From Symbiodinium natans (Eukaryota; Sar; Dinophyceae; Suessiales; Symbiodiniaceae): 64,000 nucleotides of DNA. The notes under the pieces were generated by a model, which did not search any database, had not been told where the DNA came from, and saw nothing but the letters and a program-made list of their open reading frames with translations. This document shows positions 54,464-64,000 of this stretch, in pieces; the stretch's first letter is position 1, and every line of letters starts with the position of its first letter. The DNA is taken from the NCBI GenBank assembly GCA_905221605.1, contig CAJNDS010001569.1, forward strand, positions 367,501 through 431,500. The letters are read 5' to 3'. The position numbers and the translations under genes were made by a program.

Positions 54464-56215
54464 ATGTCTGCTACAGATCCTGAGGGGCAAGGAATCGAGC
54501 TGCCTTTGAGGGGCACGGCCTCCCAACCAGAGAGCTCTTCGGAGCATCAGCCACGGCAGCCGCCCAGCTGCAAGAGGAGGACTCTCGCAGAGATGGGCCA
54601 GCGTCTCGAGGCTCATTCAGGGCGTGGAGCTGCGACCACCGCTAAGACCAAAGCACTTGCGATTTACAGCTTGGTGCGAGTTGCCGCGAATCTTTCGGTA
54701 GTTGGTTTGGACGATTCGTACCTGACATTCGATGCTGTGTTGCGGCCTGCCATGACTGGATTCGGCATTTACGCCTTTCTCCGCAATAATGACAGATTCT
54801 CAGAGAAGTCTGCGCTACACATCTGGAGTCGCCGCACGATCTTTGCGCTGGCCTTCTTTGTGGGGGATCCGGGATTCCGCACGTTTACGGGAAGGCTGTA
54901 TGACTGTGTTGCAGTCACGCTGCTTTGGGAAATCGCTTGCAACGTCATGCAAGTGCACATGACAAATTTGAAGCTCGTCGCCTTGGGCCTGCGTCGCACA
55001 TCCGTGTTCTGCCAAGCCATCTCTGTCATCGGCGTCGTTGCTCTGCTGCTTTGGGGTTCTCTCGGTTTGGGAATGGCCAAGCTTCCACCAGTAGAAATGT
55101 TTTGTGAGACCTGCTGCGTGGTGACTGTTGTCACGCAGTCTTGCAGCCTGTCTGTCGTTGCATGCAGAGCTTTGTGGGTTGCTGGTGGTGACCAGGCCAT
55201 TAGGTCAATTGCATGGCTCCTGTTGGCAAATGCTGTCTTGGTTATTATAGGCCCTTTTCTCAGCTTTCAGGCTTGGTATGCGTGGTACGATGCAGTTTTT
55301 CTTAAGTTCTTTATCCCTCGCCAAAAACAGGCGACTTGGTTGACTCTAGACCTGTTCCTTCAAATCTGCAACACCCTCACACTGAGCGGGATGATTGGGC
55401 CAAAACAGTGGAATCACCCGATGGATGCTTTCCGCCAGCTCGCGGACCTGTCTGGGTTTGGCTTCGCATCTAAACGCGTCGCTTTTCCTGGACACATCAA
55501 CCAGAAAGCCGCGAAGTGCATCGTGTCTTTCCCCGGCAAGTACAGTGAGCTGTGGGACGAAGCCGTGTCCAGCGTCACGACCCAAGCCGAGACTACAGGG
55601 AAGGGTGCGTGGTCTTTGGCCTGCGTCTTCCTGACAGATGCGGCCTCTGGCCTTGGGCAACATGCCGAGAATCCAGAGGAACCGGGAAAGTGCTGGTGCC
55701 ACAGCCTCTATGGTCGAGTTCCAGCCTCTACATATCTCAGCGTGGCAGAGGTGGAGCCGGGCCAGATCGACAGCCCAGCCAACCGAAAGATGTTGGCTTT
55801 TAAGCGAAGAGATGCCGAGGCTATGGGCCAGTTGCTGGTAATTAAGAGCGATCAGTCCGACATCGATTGGCAGAAGCAGCTTGTGGAGGCCACTAAGAAG
55901 GCAGAGGACCTCTGCGCTGCGAAAGATGGACGAGCACCATGGGGCTGCCAGTGGTTCCAGGAGTGGAAGCAAAACCTGGACCTCGCAGTGGATCTTAAAC
56001 AAGAGCTGCACGTGTTCTACTTTGAAGGCCGGAAGGGTCAAGGAAAGCTGGCGTGGAAGCAGCTGCCCGATGATGCTGCCAAAGAGAGGGCTCGGCAGCA
56101 CAGCGGTCTGGGCGCCTCTCAGACTGCGGAAGTGGCATATCTTGAAAAAATGGGCTTCAGATATGTGGAGCATGACATCCGAGACTTCCAGGCCTTCATC
56201 CTTGCAGAAGGATGA
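54464..56215 (+). CDS. Multi-pass membrane protein with large C-terminal soluble domain, unknown function
   Basis: A single uninterrupted frame of 583 residues, the only long ORF in the window not made of repeats. I do not recognise the family. Residues 1-60 are polar and probably disordered. Hydrophobic stretches lie near residues 124-134, 146-163, 182-204, 214-240, 248-275 and 291-311, suggesting about five to seven membrane passes. From about 315 to the end is a soluble, mixed-charge domain with clustered Cys/Trp (CWC at 410-412, WGCQWFQEW at 493-501) and a Lys/Gly stretch near 521-530. The start is supported by the paralogue at 31533, whose homology runs through the same ATG and about 50 bases upstream. 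A C/T-rich run ending in CAG at 54357-54359 could be a cis- or trans-splice acceptor. No intron is evident. The gene begins about 145 bases after the right terminus of a long repeat element. Existence is fairly sure; function is open. Confidence 0.85.
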   Translation: MSATDPEGQGIELPLRGTASQPESSSEHQPRQPPSCKRRTLAEMGQRLEAHSGRGAATTAKTKALAIYSLVRVAANLSVVGLDDSYLTFDAVLRPAMTGFGIYAFLRNNDRFSEKSALHIWSRRTIFALAFFVGDPGFRTFTGRLYDCVAVTLLWEIACNVMQVHMTNLKLVALGLRRTSVFCQAISVIGVVALLLWGSLGLGMAKLPPVEMFCETCCVVTVVTQSCSLSVVACRALWVAGGDQAIRSIAWLLLANAVLVIIGPFLSFQAWYAWYDAVFLKFFIPRQKQATWLTLDLFLQICNTLTLSGMIGPKQWNHPMDAFRQLADLSGFGFASKRVAFPGHINQKAAKCIVSFPGKYSELWDEAVSSVTTQAETTGKGAWSLACVFLTDAASGLGQHAENPEEPGKCWCHSLYGRVPASTYLSVAEVEPGQIDSPANRKMLAFKRRDAEAMGQLLVIKSDQSDIDWQKQLVEATKKAEDLCAAKDGRAPWGCQWFQEWKQNLDLAVDLKQELHVFYFEGRKGQGKLAWKQLPDDAAKERARQHSGLGASQTAEVAYLEKMGFRYVEHDIRDFQAFILAEG

Positions 56216-57213
56216 AACTTGGAGGCTGCCCGGCTTGAAGGGAAGGCACGCCTCCAGTATCGGTAGTCTTGCAGGTTGGTGAACCGGCTCTTTTACGAAC
56301 CCACTCTGAAGTCAGTGCCCAGCACAAGTACAGCCTGCCGACTCTCTGAGTTCCTGAAGACGAAGCAAACGAGCCCAAGTTCAGATATTTTTCTATCTCT
56401 AGACTGTTCATGTGCATCAGAAAGGAGCTACATGTTCGGTTCTGCCTTCAGACACAGGGGCGCTGATGCTGTAAAAAGGTCATTGGCCCAGACTATCATT
56501 CGAGCCGTTAAGAAGTCAAGCTTTTAAGAAGCTTGCGGAAGCTGCGCCTATCCGACACCTCCTGGAAAGATTCTGAATACATGTGCAGATTCAATATATA
56601 GAAGTATGTTAACTGTTTTTCTTTTTTTGTTTTGTTTTTTTTTTTTGGGGGGGGGTAGTGGAATCCTCCTATCATGCTGAATGCTAACCCTTCGTTCTTG
56701 TAGAAAACTGGGCCGGCACGGTTTAGAGCTTCGAGGCCCAAAACCCTAAGCCCCAAATCCCAAGCGCAACCCGGACAACTCAGCCCAGAATTGAAGACAA
56801 ATGGCACTTGCTAAGCCTGTTAACTCAGCATAGCGCAAAAACAGCTCCTCCGTGGTGGAAAGATGCAAGATCTTGGTTCCTAGATCCAGGGCGGGGTGGG
56901 GGGCTGTTCAGGTTTCGAGCTGACATCAGAAAACCCCAAGCTGCACCAGCCTTGCATAGACCCGGAAGCGCCGAAAACACACCAAGTTGTAACCCCCATA
57001 CCCAAACGCCACCCTAAGCCCTAAAGCCCTAGACCCTACCCCCTCCACTCCCACTGCATGCCAGGACCAGACTTGCCACCACCTCCAGGCACGGGCCCTC
57101 CACCCGCCCCCAAGAAAAGGGAACGCTAAAAACCCTACAAGGCTCTTAGTTCTGCATTTCGTAGGCCCCAGACATGCTACAAGACCTACTACCCCGTACG
57201 CCTTGCAGCCCTA
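56216..57213 (+). other. 3' flank of the membrane-protein gene, no recognised gene
   Basis: Ordinary-looking DNA without telomere-like repeats for about 500 bases, then a T/G homopolymer run near 56620-56656 and C-rich text with scattered CCCTA words. ORFs of 60-110 codons occur on both strands, but none has a recognisable motif or a partner elsewhere in the window. Probably 3' untranslated and intergenic sequence. Confidence 0.4.
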
Positions 57214-58192
57214 ATGATACGCCCACAAAGCCCGACTGCGAGGACTGGAACTTCCCAGTGGCAGTTTCCTGAGGGCCCCGCCAGGGCTGGATCTCGCCAA
57301 TGCAGAGACTTTCAGCCGCAGAGCTCTTGGGTGAGGTGGGGTGCAGAGGGAAGTAGAGTTCATGGTTTTAGAGCTGGAGGTCCCCCCACTGTAAAGCCTA
57401 AACCCAATTTTCGCTTTTCGCTGGGTTTAGACGCATCTTGTTCAGGGTTTAATAGCCCTAAACCCCTAAACCTCGGTCAGGTTCTCAGAGAACTTTCAAA
57501 ACCGGCGAATATGGGTTTGTCTAGGTTCACAAGGAATCCCAGTGGGTTCTAGGGATTGACGAGGGTTTGAGGGCATAAGGGCTTCATGCATTGCAGCCCT
57601 AAGAATTGCATCCGTCGTGCTTTGGGCTAACCGTTTTTGCAGTTGGTTGAGCCGCTTCTCCTGCCGAGGAGATGAGGACAGCGGCTGGCGGAATGAGACG
57701 CTCAGGGCCCGGGGCTGTTACCACCGTAGGTGCAGGAGGAGCGCGTCTAGCGATATCATGTGAGTCAGTCACCTTCTGTCAGGATTCTTGGCAAGCAGTG
57801 GGGATATCTCATCTCGTGACCTGAAGCCATAAGCAGGAAACGCTAGTCATCTCTAAGCCCTAAACCGCCTAAACTTCTTTACTGAAGCCTAAATCATCCT
57901 GAATCCTGACAGCGTTCTCGTCTCACGAGGCCGGCCAGCTAAACGCCGGCCTACTGTGCACTGTGTACATACCATTCGGGCGCTTCCTTTTCGAGATCCT
58001 GAAACTGACAGACCCTAAACCCTAAACCCTAAACCCTAAAGAACCCTGCCTACTCCGGTAGCTGAAAGAGCCACGCTCCTTTTCACGATTGCTGAGTCAC
58101 AGGGGCAGCCTGTTTTTCGCTTCGTAGACCGCTCTGGTACAGCTGACGCATGGGCGACGGCCTCAGGCAGAACATATTTAATAGACTCCTCC

Positions 58193-58307
58193 GCACTTTG
58201 TGGTGCTTTACTGTAACGTTGCATCCTTAGCCTTTTTGGGTTTATTGGGTTTCTTAAACCGGCAGCAAAAAGTTTGATTTTTGCCTACCCTTCTGAGTGC
58301 AGCCAAG
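58193..58307 (+). repeat. Dispersed repeat, CTTTGTGGTGCTTTACTGTAAC family, copy 2
   Basis: ACTTTGTGGTGCTTTACTGT, CCTTAGCCTTTTTGGGTTT, then ACCCTTCTGAGTGCAGCCAAG, matching 47280-47395 with scattered differences in the middle. Confidence 0.7.
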
Positions 58308-59297
58308 TACATCTGCACCATCAATCTGGGGTATCCCTGAAGCACAAGCTGACCACAGCGATGGCATCCTTCGAATCTTGTTTCTTCTTAACTTCTCTAT
58401 GTAAAAAAACCCAAGGGAGGATTGAACTTGCTATTTTCTCATTCTCGTTCAAGAGGGCTTGTAGTAACTTGGGGGGGCTGGGTAAGTAGTAACGTTTAAC
58501 CGTTTAACCTCTTTGGTTCTGTATACTCCTAGTACAAAGAAGCTCCTAGGGCAAAGATGCCTCAAACGATTCAGGATCCCGCTTGCGAAGCGTCACCCGC
58601 GAGACTGCAAACAGGAGAAGGGACCATCCCCAGGGCCCCCTAAACCCTTACGGAGCTAAGGCGTGTAGGGTTCGATTCAGGGCTATCCAAACCTCATCAA
58701 ACCTGCACAAACCAATGATAATTCCTAAATCCTATCCCTACACCTTGCGCCCCTTTTTTTCACAGGGACTGGGCTTGGAAGGACCTGGGGTGGTGACGTA
58801 TTGATGGAAGGCTTAGGATTTTGGATTAGGGGCTTGAGGGTTTTTTGGAGCCCACTAGGAGCTTGGGACATGGGAGATTGTGTCTCTTGCTGTTTAGGGT
58901 TTAGGGTGTAGGGTTTAGGGTTTAGGGTTTAGGGTTTAGGGTGGGTTCAAGAGGATCTTTTTCAGCAATATTCTGTCACATGGTTTTTGTAGCGCAGGGC
59001 ATGGCAGGGCCTTCTAGCACGATTGTCCTGAGCTTAGAGTTCAGCCAGCCCTAAGCCCTAAACCCTGTAGGGTGTAGGCCTTAGGGTTTAGGGTTTAGGG
59101 TTTAGGGCTTAGGGCTTAGGGTTTCGGGTTTAGAGCAAATCCCGGCAATGTTCAAGACCCTTTCTCCTGTTGCAGTTCTCCTCGGGCCTAACACAAACCT
59201 GCAACTCTATGTGCCTACAGTTTAGTTGCAGCCTTTGTAAAGTTCGTTCATAGGCACCTTGCACCTTGAAACCCTACTCCCCATCAGGCTGCAGGTA

Positions 59298-59404
59298 CAT
59301 GGGTAGCTCTCTAAATTAGGGTCCCTTTTTGGGCTATAAGGGTGCCGTACTGGGTATAGGGGACCCAAAAAGGGGGTACCTTAGTTTAGAGAACTACCCA
59401 TATG
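59298..59404. mobile_element. MITE-like element, CATGGGTAGCTCTC termini
   Basis: CATGGGTAGCTCTCTAAATT, then AGGGTCCCTTTTT, faces AAAAAGGGGGTACCTTAG, then TTTAGAGAACTACCCATATG. Arms are about 35 bases in a 107-base element. A lone end lies at 60246. Confidence 0.8.
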
Positions 59405-59507
59405 GGAGTTTACGAAAACAAGGACTTTCAAATCTAGACCCCCAAATAGTAAGATACCCTGATAATAAGGACCCCAGTAAGGTACCCCTAGTTTCGGAAA
59501 CCCCCAC
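59402..59507. mobile_element. AGTAGGATTCCCTTA-family element, copy 3
   Basis: ATGGGAGTTTACG faces CGGAAACCCCCACCAT. The core reads CCCCCAAATAGTAAGATACC, ATAATAAGGACCCC and AAGGTACCCCTAGTTT. It abuts the CATGGGTAG-family element on its left. Confidence 0.65.
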
Positions 59508-60023
59508 CATAGAGTCGCGGGAAAGAGAGGGTCTCGGCCCGCCTCAGTGCTTCGGCGCCTCCGCTGGATTCAAGGCAAAAAAAGACGTTTTGGGGGCTTA
59601 GGGTTTAGGTTTAGGGTTTAGTTAGGGTTTAGGGTTGCGACAGGGGGAAGCGGCTTTGTACTGGGGGTTCGCGTCTAGGCATGACAAGGTTTAGGGTTCA
59701 GGGAAGGCACCCCCGAAAGAAGATCTAGGTGTTGCAGTCTAGCCGCATAAGCCCTGAACCTCAAGCTGCCAAAGCCTATAATCCTATCAAGCCCCAGGAC
59801 CTAAACCCTGGAAAGTAGGTGAAGTTTCCTCGAACTACTTTAAATCAAAAGGAAATCAAAGGGAGCCGATTGGAGTGTAGAGGAGGGCAGATCTTCAGGG
59901 GAATGCAAGGAAACCGGCTCCAACAAGCAAGTTGACAAGAAACAAGCTGTACTGAACCCGCGACCATTACCGCAAGCCATGCGCCCCCAAACCCTAAATC
60001 CCACCTTAAGAACCCAAAGCCTA

Positions 60024-60094
60024 CTTTTTTGTTAGGTTAGCTAAGAATCCTATAAGGGGTGTTTTTTTATTATACTAACCTACAAAAATTTGGG
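60024..60094. mobile_element. Short inverted-repeat element with TTAGGTTAG arms
   Basis: ACTTTTTTGTTAGGTTAG faces CTAACCTACAAAAATTT across about 35 bases of AT-rich sequence. It is a small hairpin with MITE-like architecture; no second copy was seen. Confidence 0.5.
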
Positions 60095-60239
60095 CTTTGG
60101 GAATCTGATACCTTTTAACGCTAGCCCTTCCTTAGCCGTCGGGGAAGTTTACGGTTTCGGCTTGGAGTTCAGGGTTTAGGGACTAATCCCTTTGTGGCCA
60201 GTTCTGTTAATGTCGTTCCTTGTTGCGGTCTGCTAAGTA

Positions 60240-60278
60240 TAAAAGAGACCCCATAGTTTAGAGACCTGCCCATGTAAT
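60240..60278 (+). mobile_element. Lone right end of the CATGGGTAGCTCTC family
   Basis: AGAGACCCCATAGTTTAGAG, then ACCTGCCCATGTAA, resembles the right terminus at 59375-59404. No matching left end was found close by. Confidence 0.45.
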
Positions 60279-60536
60279 TCGGGGAGAAGTTAAAACCCTC
60301 CGCACAACGTCGCGCGCGAAAGCGGCGCGAAAGGGCGGTGGAAGGGGCCGCTTTATGCCAAATGCCTGTTAAGTGCCGTGAGCACGGGGGCAATCGATAT
60401 CGAGATTCTTAGGCAGAGATAGGCCCACAATAGTGTTCCCATCCTAGGACATAGACTCGCAACCCAAACCCCAAAACCCTAAAGCCTGCAAACCCCAAAA
60501 ACGCTTAAACCCCAAACCCTGCGGGAGAGTTTAGGG

Positions 60537-60688
60537 GAAACCCTAAACCCTAAACCCTAAACCCTAAACCCTAAACCCTAAACCCTAAACCCTAAACCCT
60601 AAACCCTAAACCCTAAACCCTAAACCCCAAACCCCAAACCCCAAACCCCAAACCCCAAACCCCAAACCCTAACCCTAAACCCTAAACA
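60537..60688 (-). repeat. CCCTAAA array switching to CCCCAAA
   Basis: About twelve CCCTAAA units, then about seven CCCCAAA, then CCCTAAA again. Confidence 0.95.
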
Positions 60689-60870
60689 AGGGTTTAGGGG
60701 AACTTAGTTCACACCCCAAGCCCAGGCGAAGAAGTCGCTCGCTCTCCACGGACCGCAACCTTCACGTCGGGGGCCCAGTCGCCTTGGGTTGAGGGTTTGA
60801 GGTTTAGGGCTTAGGGTTTAGGGTTTAGGGTTTTTGAGGGGATAAGGTTTACTCGGGGTTTCGGGTTTAG

Positions 60871-60952
60871 CAAATGCTCGCCCACTACAAGGACAAGCCC
60901 GACAGCACCATGACCACGATGTTGAAGAAGTTTTTGACACAAGCAAGTTAGA
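60871..60952 (+). other. Exon-like segment after TTTAG, ends in a stop
   Basis: A frame reading MLAHYKDKPDSTMTTMLKKF, then LTQAS and TAG, opens right after a TTTAG. It is protein-like and could be a terminal exon. Confidence 0.4.
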
Positions 60953-61164
60953 GATACTAGCAGCAGACGTTATACAAGACTGCCAGCTAGGTTGAACACG
61001 ACTGGTGAAATTCTTTTCCAGTCCGACATCCATTCCTTGAAATCCTGGGAGATGCACGCCGAACCGTGCTTGAGTTGCTTTATGAAACAAGTCAGTTGGT
61101 TGCCATTGCCGAGTTTGATGACTCACCGTCGTCATCCATGTCTTGGAACTCGCTGATGTCAGTC

Positions 61165-61500
61165 ATCAGGGTTTAGGGCATAAGGTGCAATCAGGGTTTA
61201 GGGTTTAAATTTTAGGGCATAATTAGGGTCTAAGCAGGGTCAAGGGTTCAATTTAGGGTACACAGTTTCATCAGGGTTGACTCATTGACGTTTAAGTTTT
61301 CGGGTATAAGGCTCAATCTGGATTTGTGTTTAGGGTTTAAACAGTTTAAACTTGAGGTCATAAGGTTAGTCAGGGTTTAGGGTTTAAATTTTTGGGTATC
61401 ATTCCGCTTTAATCAGGGTTTAGGGTGTAGTTTGTAGGGTATAAGCAAGGTTTAATCAGTGGGTTTAGGGTTTGATCGGGTTCAATTCAAGCTTCCTTTG
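61165..61500 (+). repeat. Degenerate repeat built on ATCAGGGTTTAGGG and AATTTTAGGGCATAA
   Basis: About seven diverged copies of a 35-50 base unit combining TCAGGGTTTAGGG, TTTAAATTT and GGGCATAA or GGGTATAA. Confidence 0.6.
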
Positions 61501-62028
61501 GGTTTTGAGCTTAATTAGCTTTGGATTTAAGGTTGAATTCCGCCCAACCAGTGAATCAGAAACACGATTTCAGCTAGGGCTGCAGAAGGTTGGACCCGAA
61601 ACCCCAACCCTGATTCCAAGACCTAAACCCCAGACCCCTTTGGACACGCCAAACTCTCACGCCCTTCACCCCCCAAAACGAACCAAAGCCTAGGATCCTT
61701 GGAAGCATAAGTTTTCGTTTTCCGAAGAGCTTTGGACCTGGAGGCTTGAAGCACACTCCAATTGTGAGCTGAGTTGGTCAGGAAAGTAAAGAGAGGGAAC
61801 CTTAAACCCTAAAGAGAGGGAACCTTAAACCCTAAACCCTATGAAACCCTATTGGGGCTTTGCCGAAATTTCAAAGTTTCTGGGGCTCAGCGAAGCTGAC
61901 CTCGCAGGATCAGAGCACCAGCGAAGATCCCTACGGCTTCTCAAGGCAGCCTCTGCCGTTGTTTCGAATTTGTCAGGGCCTGGGGGGGTTTAGGCTGGGC
62001 TTAGCTTAGGGCTTAGCTTAGGCTTAGG

Positions 62029-62328
62029 TTAGGGCTGGGCTTAGGGCTTAGGGCTTAGGGCTTAGGGCTTAGGGCTTAGGGCTTAGGGCTTAGGGCTTAG
62101 GGCTTAGGGCTTAGGGCTTAGGGCTTAGGGCTTAGGGCTTAGGGCTTAGGGCTTAGGGCTTAGGGCGTAGGGCTTAGGGCTTAGGGCTTAGGGCTTAGGG
62201 CTTAGGGCTTAGGGCTTAGGGCTTAGGGCTTAGGGCTTAGGGCTTAGGGCTTAGGGCTTAGGGCTTAGGGCTTAGGGCTTAGGGCTTAGGGCTTAGAGGG
62301 CTTAGGGCTTAGAGGGCTTAGGGTTTAG
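62029..62328 (+). repeat. Long GGGCTTA array
   Basis: About forty nearly perfect GGGCTTA units, with one GGGCGTA and a few insertions near the end. It is the longest array in the window, and its variant differs from the TTTAGGG arrays next to it. Confidence 0.95.
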
Positions 62329-62721
62329 GTTTTAGAGGATTAGGGTATAGGGCGGGATGTACAGGGCTGAGCGTGTTTTTTTCGCGTCGAGAGGGCTTTT
62401 TGATGGTGGAGGGGACGCGATTGGTGGGCGGCTTCGGGCTATTTGTTTTTTGTTCAACTTGCAAAAGCTTGAGCTTATTTGGGTTAGGTTCCTCACATAT
62501 GCGCACGTAAACAGAGGGGGGGGGGGGGGCAACCCAGCCCTTTTTGTTGTCAGGTTTTAGGTTGCGGTTGAGCTTATTGGTGTGTGTGAGAGCAGCCCCC
62601 CCCCCCCCCACATAAGTGCCCATAAAGCTCTTCATAAACTTCAGGTAAACCCCGAACCCTAAACCCCTAAATCCCAAAACCCCAAAGCCCCCAAAACCCT
62701 CTTTAAATGGCCTGATGGGGT

Positions 62722-62812
62722 TTGTTAGGGTTTAGGGTTTGGTTCAGGGTTCAGGGTTTAGGGTTTAGGGTTTAGGGTTTAGGGTTTAGGGTTTAGGGTT
62801 TAGGGTTTAGGG
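62722..62812 (+). repeat. TTTAGGG array left of an exon-like segment
   Basis: About twelve units with TTCAGGG at the left edge. Confidence 0.95.
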
Positions 62813-62814
62813 AC

Positions 62815-62890
62815 GCAGCAGGAAGCGTTCCGTAAACGGCCGCTGGACGAGCCGATCCAACCGGCGCGACCCACCACTCTCCTCCTTGCT
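62815..62890 (+). other. Exon-like segment
   Basis: A frame reading QQEAFRKRPLDEPIQPARPT right of a TTTAGGG array, in GC-rich sequence. Confidence 0.3.
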
Positions 62891-63449
62891 CGGCCTCTCA
62901 CTTTTTTAGGGTTAGGGTTTAGGGGTTTGGGTTTTGTGTTTTGAGTTCCGGGTTTAGCTTTGTCATGGTGGGGTAACATTTTACATCTTGAGGGTGCTTA
63001 AACTCAATAAGGAATTGAAATTCAATACTATCCCAACCAACCATGAACTAGTTTAGGGTTATGGTTTAATAAACCCTTTTGGGGACTTTTGGGGAGTTTG
63101 GGTTTGGGATAAAGGGTGTAAGGGTTACTGGGGTTACTAGGGTGACTAGTCTTACTAACTAGGGGTTTCAAAGGGGTCCCCAAAACCCTAATCCCATCCC
63201 AAGAAGGGACGACCAGGGCAGCTCATCACTTAGGAGAAGGAAGTGAAGAGATGCCTACACTCAAACCTTCAAAACCCACCAACCCCAAGCCCTAAACAGT
63301 TTCGCGTGCCCCTCCCAGAAATCTCCTAACCCTAAGCCCTCAACCCTCAACCCTAAACCCCGAATCCCGAGACCACCCTACAGTCCCGCTGAACCTGGTT
63401 TTGCTCTTTCGGGTTCTAGGCTCCTTTATCGAAGTCACCGCGGACCAAA

Positions 63450-63490
63450 CAGGGTACTCGTATCATAATACGGTTGCTGGGCTACCAAGT
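63450..63490 (+). mobile_element. MITE fragment, TAGCCCAGTGG family, right end only
   Basis: GGTACTCGTATCATAATACG and GTTGCTGGGCTACCAAG match the right end of the copies at 9413 and 12682. No left end was found nearby. Confidence 0.5.
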
Positions 63491-64000
63491 TTATGCTTCT
63501 ACACACGCAGCAAGACTGTACCTGAACTTGCAACAGGGCGCAGCGTTTACTGTAAGCCTTCAAGTGGGGTTTACCATCTAGCATTCAGGGCTCTATGAGG
63601 TCAAGGTTTCGGAGTGGAATTGCGTCACAATTTAATGTACAATCCTTACGTAATGAAGCCTCCTTGGGCCCCAACCCTAAACTCACTTAAACAAGGTCTC
63701 TTGGGCCCTCTCGGCACTCTAAGCCTAGACCCTAACCCCTAGAGCCTAAACCCTAAACCCGAAACCCTAACCACTAATCCCTAAACCCTAAATTCGCCTA
63801 TTAAGCCCGAAAGTTTCATCGCCGCAGCCACTTCAGCTCAGGGTTCCTCCAGGACCGCAGGCGTCAGCGTATCCTTCCGACTCTTGCCTGTTGTCGGCTT
63901 AAGGGCTTTATAAGACTTGGGGTGTATAGGAGTGAAGGTTCTGGGGCTGTAGGGTTTTGGGGTTTTAGAGTTTAGGGCTTAGGGTTTTTGAGGTTTTAGG

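Larger units (their letters stand above)
57214..60020. other. Gene-poor stretch with MITEs and short telomere-like runs
   Basis: Apart from the elements listed separately it holds TTTAGGG runs at about 58889-58943 and 59073-59130. Frames of 60-112 codons occur, none with a recognisable motif. Confidence 0.35.
1..64000. repeat. Dispersed telomere-type heptamer mosaic (TTTAGGG / CCCTAAA and variants)
   Basis: Short arrays or degenerate runs of CCCTAAA or TTTAGGG occur every few hundred bases in both orientations. They are absent or rare in about 22.2-23.85, 30.7-33.6, 34.3-36.78, 38.95-41.6 and 53.75-57.8 kb. Orientation flips constantly, so this is not a chromosome end. TTTAGGG is the plant-type telomere repeat and has also been reported in dinoflagellates and some other algae. 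The larger arrays are listed separately. Confidence 0.9.

Noticed and set aside
55346-56173. Antisense ORF of 275 codons opposite the membrane-protein gene
   Set aside because: It is a shadow of the + strand gene. In the paralogue the + strand reading explains the conserved codons, and the antisense product has no recognisable feature.
57214-57552. Plus-strand ORF of 112 codons
   Set aside because: It is composed of Pro/Ser/Arg-rich text with CCTAAACCC-type words, with no motif and no second copy.

Overview
The window looks like nuclear DNA of a eukaryote, most likely a dinoflagellate. The telomere-type heptamer TTTAGGG/CCCTAAA and its variants are scattered through almost all of it in both orientations. 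Coding-looking DNA is sparse and mostly occurs as 60-120 bp exon-like scraps, including lysine/alanine-rich basic pieces and CCCH zinc-finger pieces. There is one compact, apparently intronless gene with a decayed paralogue. I saw no rRNA, tRNA, bacterial operon or CRISPR array. The taxonomic call rests on general resemblance, not on a diagnostic gene; no convincing full-length dinoflagellate spliced leader was found.

Layout. From 1 to about 31 kb is a mosaic of telomere-like arrays, exon-like scraps (nearly all read on the + strand), and many 90-160 bp inverted-repeat elements that look like MITEs (short non-autonomous DNA transposons). From 31.1 to 33.3 kb there is a CCCH scrap and then a pseudogene (31533-33260) of the intact gene found later. 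From 34.5 to 36.6, 39.1 to 41.5 and 52.0 to 54.3 kb lie three 2.2-2.4 kb non-coding elements. They differ inside but share termini: a TA microsatellite, then TGSTACC plus a C-run, then a conserved stretch. Each carries palindromes near one end and tandem repeats in the rest. From 54.46 to 56.22 kb is the only convincing intact gene, a 583-residue multi-pass membrane protein of unknown function. The remainder returns to the telomere-like mosaic, with four more CCCH scraps between 45 and 51 kb and a long GGGCTTA array at 62 kb.

Interpretation. The most striking structure is the family of three long elements sitting in TA microsatellites, with matching inverted termini and unrelated repeat-rich interiors. 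The second is that telomere-like arrays occur inside small inverted-repeat elements; one case can be compared with a copy of the same element that lacks the array. Separate arrays are each dominated by a different heptamer-like variant, which points to local amplification. The exon-like scraps, often bounded by AG and GT, could be true small exons of + strand genes whose introns are full of these repeats, or relics; sequence alone does not decide. All coordinates were read by eye and repeat borders may be off by a few bases.
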